From Deltaproteobacteria bacterium Ga0077550 (GTDB lineage: Bacteria > Myxococcota_A > Polyangia > Nannocystales > Nannocystaceae), in assembly GCA_001464385.1 (NCBI GenBank), contig LNFB01000269.1, positions 1-64,000 on the forward strand: 64,000 bases of DNA, written 5' to 3'. The first letter of the stretch is position 1, and the number at the start of each line of letters is the position of its first letter. Both the position numbers and the translations under genes were made by a program. This document shows, in pieces, positions 39,106 to 48,299 of the stretch. The notes beneath the pieces are model-generated. The model was given only the letters and a program-made list of their open reading frames with translations. It made no database searches and was not told the origin of the DNA.

Positions 39106-39998
39106 GACGTTCCGTCGCGCTCGCCGCACTCGGGGTCTGCCTGGCCTGCGGCTTCGCGGATGGGCACCCGATCGTCGGCGGCGACGGTGGCACGGGGTCG
39201 CCGACCACCGGTGGCACGGGCACCGGGACCGTGCCACCGACGTCGTCGAGCGGTCGCGTCGAGACCACGGACGATGCGGGCGTCGAGACCTCGAGCACCG
39301 GCACAGCGGCGACGTGCGCGTGCCCAGAGCTCGCGCCCGGCGAGCGCTGCCTGCGGGTCGTCAACGAGTGCGCCGAGCCGGTGTGGGCCGGGGCCTCCGG
39401 CGAGTCCGAACCGGCCGACGCCCTCGCCGCGGTCGGTGCGCTCGCGCCGGGCGAGTGCGTCGCGGTCGCGTTCTCGGCGATCACGGGCGGTCGCGCGTGG
39501 GGCCGCTTCGGCTGCGTCGACGACGTCTGCGAGACCGACGGCGGTGCCGGCCGCGGCACTCTCGTGCAGTTCACCCTCGCGGCGGCGGGCGCCGACGTCT
39601 ACGACGTGAGCCTCGTCGACGGCTTCGATCGCCCGATGGCGATGGTGCCCGTCGGCGACGACGCGCGCGTGTGCGAGGCGGCGAGCTGCGCCGCCGATCT
39701 GCGCGCGGTGTGCCCCGAGGGGCTCGTCGAGCCCGACGCCCCGGGCGAGCCCGCGTGGTGCCGCAGCATCTGTCGCGCCTGTGCGATGTGCGAGGCGTGC
39801 ACCGACTGCGCGGCCATCGACGGGACCTGTGACACGTGCGCTGCGGTCTCCGACGTGTGCTGCACGGGCCTCGGCTGCGAGAGCAACGAGATCACCGAGC
39901 TGTGGCACAGCCTGTGTCCCGACGCGATCACTGTCGCGGGCGAGCCGTCGTTCGTCTGCGATCGTCGGACCGACTTCGACGTCGTGTTCTGTCCGTGA
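39099..39998 (+). CDS. Thaumatin-like lipoprotein
   Basis: 299 residues from ATG 39099, overlapping the previous stop by seven bases (ATGGTGA). A signal peptide ends AALGVCLACGF with Cys17 as lipidation site, then a Gly/Thr-rich linker of about 55 residues. The domain from about 75 carries hallmark thaumatin sequence: CLRVVNECAEPVWAGASGE, APGECVAVAF, GRAWGRFGCV, TLVQFTLAAAGADVYDVSLV then DGFDRPM. Cys are abundant throughout, as expected for the disulfide-rich fold. Plant, insect and fungal relatives bind or hydrolyse beta-1,3-glucan and are antifungal. Coupled to GH16 in one operon, it probably targets the same polymer. Confidence 0.88.
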   Translation: MVRRSVALAALGVCLACGFADGHPIVGGDGGTGSPTTGGTGTGTVPPTSSSGRVETTDDAGVETSSTGTAATCACPELAPGERCLRVVNECAEPVWAGASGESEPADALAAVGALAPGECVAVAFSAITGGRAWGRFGCVDDVCETDGGAGRGTLVQFTLAAAGADVYDVSLVDGFDRPMAMVPVGDDARVCEAASCAADLRAVCPEGLVEPDAPGEPAWCRSICRACAMCEACTDCAAIDGTCDTCAAVSDVCCTGLGCESNEITELWHSLCPDAITVAGEPSFVCDRRTDFDVVFCP

Positions 39999-40020
39999 CC
40001 GATGCCGCGCGCTGCCAGGG

Positions 40021-41091
40021 TCACTCGTTGCAGCCGCGACGGTACGCGCCGCTGGGCGGCTCGTCCTTCACGAGGCCGTCGAAGCCGGCGGCGGCGTGGG
40101 TGCTGCATGCGGCGTCGGGATCGACCGAGCCCATGTAATCGACGGCGAACACCGCCTTGTCCGCGGCGATGAACGGCTGCAGCGTGTCGCATTCGTCGTA
40201 CTCGGCGCACTCCTCGGGGAGCGCCCAGTCGAACGCGTCGACCAGTGCGTCCACCGCCCCGGGTTGATCGTGGCCGTTCTTCATGCCGACCGACAGCCCG
40301 CGATCGTGGGCGGCGGCTGCGACCGCCTGGTACCACGAGATCTGATCGTCCAGCGTGATGTCGAAGCCGGGGCCGTTGTCGAGCGGGTTGTTCTGGTCGG
40401 GCTCGACGCCATCGCACCCGAGCCGCACGGCCAGGTCGAGCCGCGCCCAGACGATCGGCGCGAACGCATCACGGATGCCCTCGCGGATGTCGAGCCAGCG
40501 CTCCTCGTCCCAGCCGGTGTTCCAGCCGATCACCGAGCCGTCCTCCGGGGCGCTGCCATCGGGGATGTCGGCGATGTCGGCGTGGTAGCCCGGGAACGCC
40601 GAGGCGTCGGGGCGGTAGTGCTCGTATGCGCCGGTGTCGACGTAGCAGATCACGATGGCCCGCGGCGTGCGGGCGTGGAGCTCGTCGATCGTACCGGCGA
40701 GTGGACCCGCGGGCACGTCGATCTTCACCCCGGACGGATGCTCGAGGTACGAGCCCTCCGTCGCGAGGTCGAAGAGATCGAGATCGTACATCGAGCGCGC
40801 CACGCTGACGTCGTACGGCTCGGTGATCTGCCAGTCCCAGTCCGCGTGCTCGCCAGGCTGCGGCGTCCACCACTCGGCGCCGCCCGAGCCGCCTGCGCCG
40901 GACGCGTCGTCTTCGCCGCCCGTCCCATCCGCAGCGCTGCCGGTCGCGGTGTCCGCGTTCGCCGTCGCAGCTGCGGTATCATCGCCCGAGCCCGCGGCGC
41001 CTGCACCCGCGTCGCCGCACGCGGCGAGCGCGGAGGGCAAGAAGACACGCGGCAGGAGAGCGCCGTCGACGAGGGGCATGCGTCCGCCCAT
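40021..41091 (-). CDS. Glycoside hydrolase family 114-like lipoprotein
   Basis: 356 residues from ATG 41091. Lipobox PSALAACGD at Cys25, then a linker rich in Ala, Thr, Gly and Asp. The domain from about 75 reads WDWQITEPYDVSVARSMYDL, RAIVICYVDTGAYEHYRPDA, WLDIREGIRD, CDGVEPDQNNP, GFDITLDDQISWYQ, AHDRGLSVGMKNG and FDWALPEECAEYDEC. This is the order and wording of the GH114/TM1410-type TIM barrels; characterised GH114 enzymes cleave alpha-1,4-polygalactosamine, such as fungal galactosaminogalactan. It is convergent with the thaumatin-like gene, 22 bp apart. Confidence 0.87.
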   Translation of the reverse strand: MGGRMPLVDGALLPRVFLPSALAACGDAGAGAAGSGDDTAAATANADTATGSAADGTGGEDDASGAGGSGGAEWWTPQPGEHADWDWQITEPYDVSVARSMYDLDLFDLATEGSYLEHPSGVKIDVPAGPLAGTIDELHARTPRAIVICYVDTGAYEHYRPDASAFPGYHADIADIPDGSAPEDGSVIGWNTGWDEERWLDIREGIRDAFAPIVWARLDLAVRLGCDGVEPDQNNPLDNGPGFDITLDDQISWYQAVAAAAHDRGLSVGMKNGHDQPGAVDALVDAFDWALPEECAEYDECDTLQPFIAADKAVFAVDYMGSVDPDAACSTHAAAGFDGLVKDEPPSGAYRRGCNE

Positions 41092-41124
41092 CGTCGACGA
41101 TCTTCGCCGCCCTGGCGAGACGTG

Positions 41125-42051
41125 TCAGCCAAAGTGATAGGCGCTGACGCGCATCCCGAAGACCTGGCCGTCGAAGGCCGTGCGGCCGACGTCGTCGCCG
41201 GCTGCGCCCGCGATCACCATCAACGGCAACAGGTGCTCCTCGCGCGGGTGCGCCTGTCGGGCCGCGGGTGCGCGGCTCCACTGCGCGAGCGCACGATCGC
41301 GATCGACCTTCGGCGCGGTCGAGGTCTCGCGCAGCCACGCATCGAACGTCTCGGCGGCGGTGCGCGCCCGCGGATCGCCGAAGCCGCGCATGTTGTGATA
41401 CGACATCCCGCTGCCGACGATGAACACGCCCTCGTCGCGCAGCGGGGCGAGCGCGCGACCCATCGCGAGGTGCTGCTCGGGATCGAGGCCCTTCACCAGC
41501 GACAGCTGGATCGTCGGCACCTCGGCGTTCGGGTAGGTGAGCTTGAGCGGCACGAAGGTGCCGTGGTCGAAGCCGCGGGCCGGATCGTCCGCGCTGTCGA
41601 AGCCCGCCGCCGCGAGCAGGGCACGCACGCGCGACGCGAGGGCCGGCGCGCCGGGGGCCGGCCAGGTGATCCGGTACGACTCGGGCGGGAAGCCCGAGTA
41701 GTCGTAGAGCATCGGCGGATGCTCGGACGTCATCACCGTCGGCACCGACGCCTCCCAGTGCGCGGAGACGACGAGCAGCGCGGTGGGCTTGGTCGCGGGC
41801 AGGGTGGCGAGCTCGCGCAGGTAGGTCGCGAGCGCGTCGAGCTCGGCGCGATCGAGCCCCATCTCGACGAATGGCCACGGTCCCCCACCGTGCGGGACGT
41901 AGGCGACGGGCATGCGCTGCGTGGTGGCGGTCATGGTCGGATCCTCTCGCGTGGGCGACAACGTGCGCTCGGAGCAGCCGGCCGCAACCGCGGCGGCGCC
42001 GGCGAGCGAGCCGACGAGGATCTGGCGGCGGTTGGGCCCTCGGTGCTCCAC
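41125..42051 (-). CDS. LigB-type extradiol dioxygenase (DODA-like) with Tat-lipoprotein signal
   Basis: 308 residues from GTG 42051. The first 26 residues read RGPNRRQILVGSLAGAAAVA then AGC: twin Arg, hydrophobic core and a lipobox, so Tat export and lipidation are predicted. The catalytic domain (from about 46) has YVPHGGGPWPF, VSAHWEAS, GFDHGTFVPLKL, PTIQLSLVKG and VGSGMSYHNMRG, the metal His/Glu pattern of 4,5-DOPA-type extradiol dioxygenases, which open catechol rings with Fe(II) or bind Zn. A cytoplasmic version could start at ATG 41934 (MTATTQRMPVAYVPHGGG). Most relatives are cytoplasmic, so the exported form is unusual. Confidence 0.85.
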   Translation of the reverse strand: MEHRGPNRRQILVGSLAGAAAVAAGCSERTLSPTREDPTMTATTQRMPVAYVPHGGGPWPFVEMGLDRAELDALATYLRELATLPATKPTALLVVSAHWEASVPTVMTSEHPPMLYDYSGFPPESYRITWPAPGAPALASRVRALLAAAGFDSADDPARGFDHGTFVPLKLTYPNAEVPTIQLSLVKGLDPEQHLAMGRALAPLRDEGVFIVGSGMSYHNMRGFGDPRARTAAETFDAWLRETSTAPKVDRDRALAQWSRAPAARQAHPREEHLLPLMVIAGAAGDDVGRTAFDGQVFGMRVSAYHFG

Positions 42052-42149
42052 GGCGTGCAGACGAGCCTACGCGGGCCCGCGCGGCGATGCACGGTGCGCC
42101 GGGGGCATCGCGGCGCAATACACTGTTGCGCCGACGCGACTGGCGACGC

Positions 42150-42725
42150 TCAGTCGTGCCCGCGATCCCAGAGCACGCGCAGCTCGAACGGCACCGCGGT
42201 GAACGGCTCGAGCAACGCGGTCTCGTCGTCCCCCCAGGTGCCGACGAGTCGGTACCCCTCGCCGTCGAGGCGGAGCACCTCGAGCGTGCGGGCGCTCGGA
42301 TCGACGAGCCACACGTGGGCGACCCCCTCGCGAGCGTACACGGGGAGCTTCGCCCCGCGATCGAAGCGCGCTGTGGACGGCGACAGCACCTCGGCGAGCC
42401 AGTCGGGCGCGAGCGTGTGGTACGGCTGCGCGGGGACCCTCGGCATCCGCGTCGTCCGCCAGCCGGCGATGTCGGGCACCACGATGTCCGGCTCGACGCC
42501 GAGGTGCAGCTCGGGCTCGACGAGGAAGATCCAACCACCCGGCCCGCCGCGCCCGTGCCGGAACGCCGGGTTTAGACCGGCGGCGAGCTCGGTGGTGACC
42601 TGGGCATGCAGCAGGCCCGGTCGCGGCTGTGTGTGCAGCACGCCGTCGACGACCTCGGCCACGAGGGGCGCGCCGACGGCGAGGACGTCCTCGTACGTGA
42701 AGCGCCGATGGGCTGCGTCGACCAT
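42150..42725 (-). CDS. Uma2-family (DUF820) PD-(D/E)XK-like protein
   Basis: 191 residues from ATG 42725. The family pattern is clear: FTYEDVLAVG near the start, EPDIVVPDIAGWR (putative metal Asp), APDWLAEVLSPSTARFDRG with the E-x-x-S-P-S-T segment, and KLPVYAREGVAHVWLVDP. These are restriction-endonuclease-like folds common as scattered stand-alone genes in cyanobacteria and myxobacteria; biological role unresolved. No partner toxin, antitoxin or modification gene is adjacent. Confidence 0.88.
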   Translation of the reverse strand: MVDAAHRRFTYEDVLAVGAPLVAEVVDGVLHTQPRPGLLHAQVTTELAAGLNPAFRHGRGGPGGWIFLVEPELHLGVEPDIVVPDIAGWRTTRMPRVPAQPYHTLAPDWLAEVLSPSTARFDRGAKLPVYAREGVAHVWLVDPSARTLEVLRLDGEGYRLVGTWGDDETALLEPFTAVPFELRVLWDRGHD

Positions 42726-42773
42726 GGTCGACTCCAGCGTAGCACCCGCGACGCCGCCGACGAGAGTCGCCGA

Positions 42774-43607
42774 CTAGAACGGATCGATCGCGCGACCACC
42801 GGTGGGCATCGCGCCCATCGGCATGCCGTTGCCCACGGTCACCGCGGTGGGTCGTGCGGGCGCGGGGGCCACGGTCTGCTCGAGCGGCGCCGCGTCCTCG
42901 CGGAGTTCGGTGGCGCGGGGTCGGGTCGGCGCATCGTCGTCGAGGATGATGACGTCGTCATCGTCGTCGTCGTCGAGATCGGCGTCGTCCTCGAAGGCGA
43001 GCTCGGTCCGGGTCGACGCGAGCACGGGCTCGTCCCGCTTCGGCGACGACATCGACTCGCGGGCGACGCTCGCGGGCGTCGGGCGCAGGGCCGGCGCGGC
43101 GGGATCCGACGTGAACCACAGGCCACCGACCAAGGCGATCGCGATCGCCGCGGCGCCGAGCAGGCTCGCGGCCCACCGCTTGGGCTCGATGCGCCGCTCC
43201 ATCAGCGTCGGCTGGGCGAGGTACGTCTTGCGGCGCGGGGCCATGCGCGAGCGCCGACGACGCGGCGCGCCGAAGGCCTCGATCGCCTCGATGACGCCGC
43301 GTGGCGTCGGGGCCGGGAGCACGAGCACGTCGCCCGCGGCGTCGGGATCGAGGGCCTCGCGCAGCCGCGATCGGGTGCCGCGATCGGTGCCGTCGGGGGT
43401 CCAGACGACGCGCAGCACGTCGGCGCTCGCGGGGAGTTGCAGGCCCGCGCGGGCCTCGGCGCCGGTCAGCAACGCGACGTCGTAGCCACGTGTGAGCAGC
43501 GCGTCGACGATGCAGCACGCCGCGGGTCGCAGCTCGTCGGCGCAGAACAGGCGCACACGGCGATCACCCGCGCGCCACGCCTCCTGCATGACTGCGGCGG
43601 CGAGCAT
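42774..43607 (-). CDS. Single-pass membrane protein with acidic segment (unknown)
   Basis: 277 residues from ATG 43607. The open frame extends upstream through the GC-hexamer repeats (reading PVPVPVPV), which I do not consider coding. Residues 1-115 form an alpha/beta domain (RRVRLFCADELRPAACCIVD, GDVLVLPAPTPRGVIEAIEA) that resembles a receiver-like or NAD-binding-type fold without clear catalytic residues. A TM helix follows at about 147-166 (AASLLGAAAIAIALVGGLWF). The exterior part contains a striking acidic run, LAFEDDADLDDDDDDDVIIL then DDDAP. The neighbouring PilZ protein has a related motif (EILDDDDDF). Function unknown. Confidence 0.65.
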   Translation of the reverse strand: MLAAAVMQEAWRAGDRRVRLFCADELRPAACCIVDALLTRGYDVALLTGAEARAGLQLPASADVLRVVWTPDGTDRGTRSRLREALDPDAAGDVLVLPAPTPRGVIEAIEAFGAPRRRRSRMAPRRKTYLAQPTLMERRIEPKRWAASLLGAAAIAIALVGGLWFTSDPAAPALRPTPASVARESMSSPKRDEPVLASTRTELAFEDDADLDDDDDDDVIILDDDAPTRPRATELREDAAPLEQTVAPAPARPTAVTVGNGMPMGAMPTGGRAIDPF

Positions 43608-43732
43608 TCGTTGGGTCACAGGGCGAGACGTCACGGTCCGCGAGGTTGGCCGATGCGGGTGCGCGGGCCAAAAAACTGGCGGCGGGGTACTGGGCACGCG
43701 GTCAGGGACGGGGCACGGGTTACGGGGACGGG

Positions 43733-43771
43733 CGGGCACGGGTACGGGCACGGGCACGGGCACGGGCACGG
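43733..43771. repeat. Hexanucleotide tandem repeat (GGGCAC)
   Basis: Six consecutive 6-bp units reading GGGCAC or GGGTAC, ending directly at the foot of the long hairpin. A looser run of related G-rich hexamers extends upstream to about 43690. This is a slippage-prone sequence whose copy number may vary between strains. Confidence 0.75.
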
Positions 43772-43816
43772 AGCAGCGTTGGGGGGAACGCTGCGCGTTC
43801 TTCCCCCAACGCTGCT
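43772..43816 (+). promoter_or_regulatory. Long hairpin in the 5' leader of the RNase G gene
   Basis: The left arm AGCAGCGTTGGGGGGAACGC (43772-43791) pairs with GCGTTC-TT-CCCCCAACGCTGCT (43795-43816) over 20 bp with a single TT bulge and a TGC loop. It lies 110 nt upstream of the start codon, with no T-run after it. In E. coli the related rne mRNA has leader hairpins that RNase E itself cuts for autoregulation; a similar role here is an inference. Confidence 0.6.
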
Positions 43817-43926
43817 ATCATCCGCCACCCGGTCCGAGCCGCCAGCCGTGTCGGGCGCGAGCGCGCCCCCTGCAGGCGATCACCACGCCGACCGCAAGTT
43901 CCCCCACCTCATCGAGACATTCGCAC

Positions 43927-45488
<1,562 letters not shown>

Positions 45489-45489
<1 letters not shown>

Positions 45490-46088
45490 TGCATGACGAC
45501 GGCCCCGAGCGCCGTCGCGCCGAGCGCGTGCCGGTGAACGCCGAGTTCGGCGCGATGCCGGCGATGGTCTACGTCAGCGACCTCTCCGAGCACGGGGTCT
45601 TCGTGCACACCGAGCGGCGGATCACGATCGGCACCGTGGTCCACGTCCGCTTCACGGTGCTGCTCGACGATCCCGTGGTCATCAGCGCGCGGGGGCGGGT
45701 CGTCCGCCACCAGGACGACCCGGCGGGCCTCGGAATCGAGTTCACGCGCGTGGCGCCGGAGATGGTCCTGCGCCTGGGTGACATCGTCACGCAGCAGCGG
45801 CCGCGCGACCTGCTCGTGCCCTCGGCCTCGGCGCCGGCGGTCGAGCCCCGCCGCGCCACCACGGTGCCGCCGTCACCCGCTGGCAACACGCGGGTCACCA
45901 AGCCACCCATCGAGCCGCCGGGCGACACCAAGGTCGTGACCGCCCCGGCGCCGCCGCCCGACGCCGAGGCGTTCGACGTCAGCCAGACCCTGGTGAAGCT
46001 CCAGGCGGTCGACGTGGAAATCCTCGACGACGACGACGACTTCGATCACGATTCCGACACGAGCGGCCCGGCAGGGCGACGACGATGA
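45489..46088 (+). CDS. PilZ-domain protein with acidic C-terminus
   Basis: 199 residues from ATG 45489, overlapping the RNase G stop. Residues 5-100 form a PilZ domain: ERRRAERVPVNAEF (RxxxR-type motif) and YVSDLSEHGVFVHT (DxSxxG-type motif), then GLGIEFTRV. Both c-di-GMP-binding motifs appear intact, so cyclic-di-GMP binding is plausible. The rest is a Pro-rich linker and an acidic end (VDVEILDDDDDFDHD). The stop overlaps the J-domain gene (ATGA), making an RNase G-PilZ-J-domain coupled set. Confidence 0.85.
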
Positions 46089-46585
46089 GCATCGGGAAGC
46101 GACTGTTGGATCTCGCGCGCGCGAGCCTCACCGATTTCCGCACCGCGTTCGATCGCGACGAGGATCGCGAGCTCCTCGACGCCCAGCGCGAGGCGGCCCG
46201 CGACGCCGAGGCCGAGCGCGCGCGCGAGGACGGCGAGGCGGGCGACGACGCGACCGTCGGGGCCCGCGCGGGTCGCAGCGCGCGGCGCTTCAAGGACGCC
46301 GCCGAGGAGGCCTGGGATCGCGCCTTCGAGGCGGCCCGCGCCCGTGCCGGGGTCCGCGGCGCGCCGCCGGCCGATCCCGCCGCCGATCGCCGCCGTTGGT
46401 ACAAGACCCTCGAGCTCGAGCCCGGCGCCGATCTGCAGCAGGTGCGCCGCGCCTATCGACGCCTGATGAAGCAGTACCACCCGGACCGCTTCGCCAACGA
46501 TCCCGAGAAGCTCGAGGTCGCCACGGCGGTGACCCGCAAGCTGACCGAGGCCTACAACGGCCTCACCGCGCTCCTCGGGGGCTAG
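46085..46585 (+). CDS. J-domain protein (DnaJ-like co-chaperone)
   Basis: 166 residues from ATG 46085. The N-terminal 100 residues are charged and helical. The C-terminal 60 carry a J-domain: WYKTLELEPGADLQQVRRAY and RLMKQYHPDRF with the HPD motif needed to stimulate DnaK. Gly/Phe and zinc-finger parts of full DnaJ are absent. It is the third gene of the overlapping set with RNase G and PilZ. Confidence 0.9.
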   Translation: MSIGKRLLDLARASLTDFRTAFDRDEDRELLDAQREAARDAEAERAREDGEAGDDATVGARAGRSARRFKDAAEEAWDRAFEAARARAGVRGAPPADPAADRRRWYKTLELEPGADLQQVRRAYRRLMKQYHPDRFANDPEKLEVATAVTRKLTEAYNGLTALLGG

Positions 46586-46594
46586 GACGACACC

Positions 46595-47398
46595 ATGGCA
46601 CGAGTGAAAGGTCGCCGCGACGCGACGACGGCGCGGTTCGATCGCCACGCGTACTACGAGCGCGCGGTGCAGGACCCGGAGAACGACGCGGCCATGCTCG
46701 CGAAGCTGTTCCGGCGCTACCGCACCCGCGTGCCGATGCGCCTGCGCGAGGACTTCTGCGGCACCGCGACCCTGTCGGCGCACTGGGCCCGCGCGCAACC
46801 CGGGCGCACGGCGATCGGCGTCGACCTCGACGGCGCGACGCTCGAGTGGGGCCGCAAGCACCACCTGCCCGGCGTCGAGGCGCGGGTCGAGCTCGTGCAG
46901 GGCAACGTGCTCGACGGCGAGGGCGCCAAGGCCGACATCGGCTGCGCGATGAACTTCAGCTACAGCGTGTTCAAGACCCGCGAGGCGCTGCGCAAGTACT
47001 TCGAGGTCGCGCGCAGTATGTTGGTGAAGGACGGCGTGTTCGTGCTCGACGCGTGGGGCGGCTGGGGATCGATGAAGCCCGAGCGCGAGCGCAAGCGCGT
47101 CGGCAACTTCTACTACGAGTGGGAGCAGGTGCGGTTCGATCCGTTGACCAACGAGATCCTCTGCCACATCCACTTCGAGCTCGCCGGCGGCATCCGCATG
47201 GATCGCGCGTTCACCTACGACTGGCGGCTGTGGACCGTGCAGGAGCTGCGCGAGCTGCTGCTCGAGGCCGGCTTCTCCAAGGTCCACGCCCTGTGGGAGC
47301 GCACCGACGCCGACGGCGACGACACCGGCGTGTTCTACGAGCCGCGTCGCATCGACAACCAAGAGAAGTGGTGGACCTACGTCGTCGCCGAGCGGTGA
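46595..47398 (+). CDS. Class I SAM-dependent methyltransferase (first of a tandem pair)
   Basis: 267 residues from ATG 46595. The SAM pocket reads MRLREDFCGTATLSAHWARA, then RTAIGVDLDGATLEWG (acidic motif II) and VELVQGNVLDGE. Later blocks ALRKYFEVARSMLVKDGVFV and TYDWRLWTVQELRELLLEAG are typical of Rossmann methyltransferases that act on small molecules or proteins. The next gene is a paralogue sharing the DFCGTA, NFSYSVFKTR and TYDWRLWT blocks. Substrate unknown. Confidence 0.85.
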   Translation: MARVKGRRDATTARFDRHAYYERAVQDPENDAAMLAKLFRRYRTRVPMRLREDFCGTATLSAHWARAQPGRTAIGVDLDGATLEWGRKHHLPGVEARVELVQGNVLDGEGAKADIGCAMNFSYSVFKTREALRKYFEVARSMLVKDGVFVLDAWGGWGSMKPERERKRVGNFYYEWEQVRFDPLTNEILCHIHFELAGGIRMDRAFTYDWRLWTVQELRELLLEAGFSKVHALWERTDADGDDTGVFYEPRRIDNQEKWWTYVVAER

Positions 47399-47431
47399 CG
47401 TCGCTGCCCGACCGCAACCGCCGAGGACCCC

Positions 47432-48295
47432 GTGGCATCCAGCAAGACCCCCCGAACGAAGACCAAGGCCAAGTCGAAGACCAAGGCGAAGGCCAAGGCC
47501 AAGCCGACGATGGCGCAACTCGCCGACAAGCACGTGCTCTACCAGGGCTCGGTGCAGGTCCCCGAGGCCGACATCGCGATCTTCGACGACATCTTCAGCA
47601 AGATCCGCGGCCGTCGCCCGATGACGATGCGCGAGGACTTCTGCGGAACGGCGTACCTGTCGTGCACGTGGGTGGCGAGCCACCCCAAGCGCCGCGCGAT
47701 CGGCATCGACCTCGACCGGCCCACGCTCGACTGGGGCGAGCAGCACAACGTCGCGACGCTGCCTCCCGCGGCCCGCAAGCGGCTGCAGCTCATCCAGGGC
47801 GACGTCCTCGACGGGCTGGGGGATCGCACCGAGCTGACGTGCGCGCTGAACTTCAGCTACTCGGTCTTCAAGACCCGCGATCTGCTGCGCCGCTACTTCG
47901 AGACCGTGCGCGAGCGCCTCGTCGACGACGGCGTCTTCATCACCGAGCTGTACGGCGGCACCGAGGCCATCGTCGAGCTCGAGGAGGAGCGCAAGTGCAA
48001 GGGCTTCGTGTACGTGTGGGAGCAGGCCCGGTACAACCCGATCACCCACGACGCGCTCTGCCACATCCACTACCGCTTCAAGGACGGCTCGCGGATCGAC
48101 AAGGCCTTCACGTACGACTGGCGGCTGTGGACGATCCCCGAGCTGCGCGAGCTGCTGCTCGAGGCCGGCTTCCGCAAGGTCGAGATCTGGTGGGAGGGCG
48201 TCGACGAGGACGGCGACGGCACCGGCGAGTACCGGCCCACGGAGTACGAGGAGAACCAGGAATCCTGGCTGGTCTACGTCGTCGCGCAGCGGTAG
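47432..48295 (+). CDS. Class I SAM-dependent methyltransferase (second of a tandem pair)
   Basis: 287 residues from GTG 47432, 33 bp after its paralogue. It starts with about 25 residues of Lys/Thr/Ala-rich sequence (KTKAKSKTKAKAKAKP), a basic tail absent from the first copy. The core repeats the same blocks: TMREDFCGTAYLSCTWVASH, RRAIGIDLDRPTLDWG, ALNFSYSVFKTRDLLRRYFE, TYDWRLWTIPELRELLLEAG. The pair arose by tandem duplication. It ends 4 bp before the Baeyer-Villiger-type monooxygenase. Confidence 0.85.
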   Translation: MASSKTPRTKTKAKSKTKAKAKAKPTMAQLADKHVLYQGSVQVPEADIAIFDDIFSKIRGRRPMTMREDFCGTAYLSCTWVASHPKRRAIGIDLDRPTLDWGEQHNVATLPPAARKRLQLIQGDVLDGLGDRTELTCALNFSYSVFKTRDLLRRYFETVRERLVDDGVFITELYGGTEAIVELEEERKCKGFVYVWEQARYNPITHDALCHIHYRFKDGSRIDKAFTYDWRLWTIPELRELLLEAGFRKVEIWWEGVDEDGDGTGEYRPTEYEENQESWLVYVVAQR

Positions 48296-48299
48296 GGCC

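Larger units (their letters stand above)
43608..43926. other. 319-bp intergenic leader upstream of the RNase G gene
   Basis: Divergent region between the acidic membrane protein and RNase G. It holds about six copies of a 6-bp GGGCAC/GGGTAC unit (43733-43771), immediately followed by the large hairpin at 43772-43816, then about 110 nt of unstructured-looking leader before the GTG start. No coding ORF here is credible. Confidence 0.6.

Noticed and set aside
43608..43769. PVPVPVPV-type N-terminal extension of the acidic membrane protein
   Set aside because: It comes from the GC hexamer repeats read on the minus strand; the ATG at 43607 gives a normal start.
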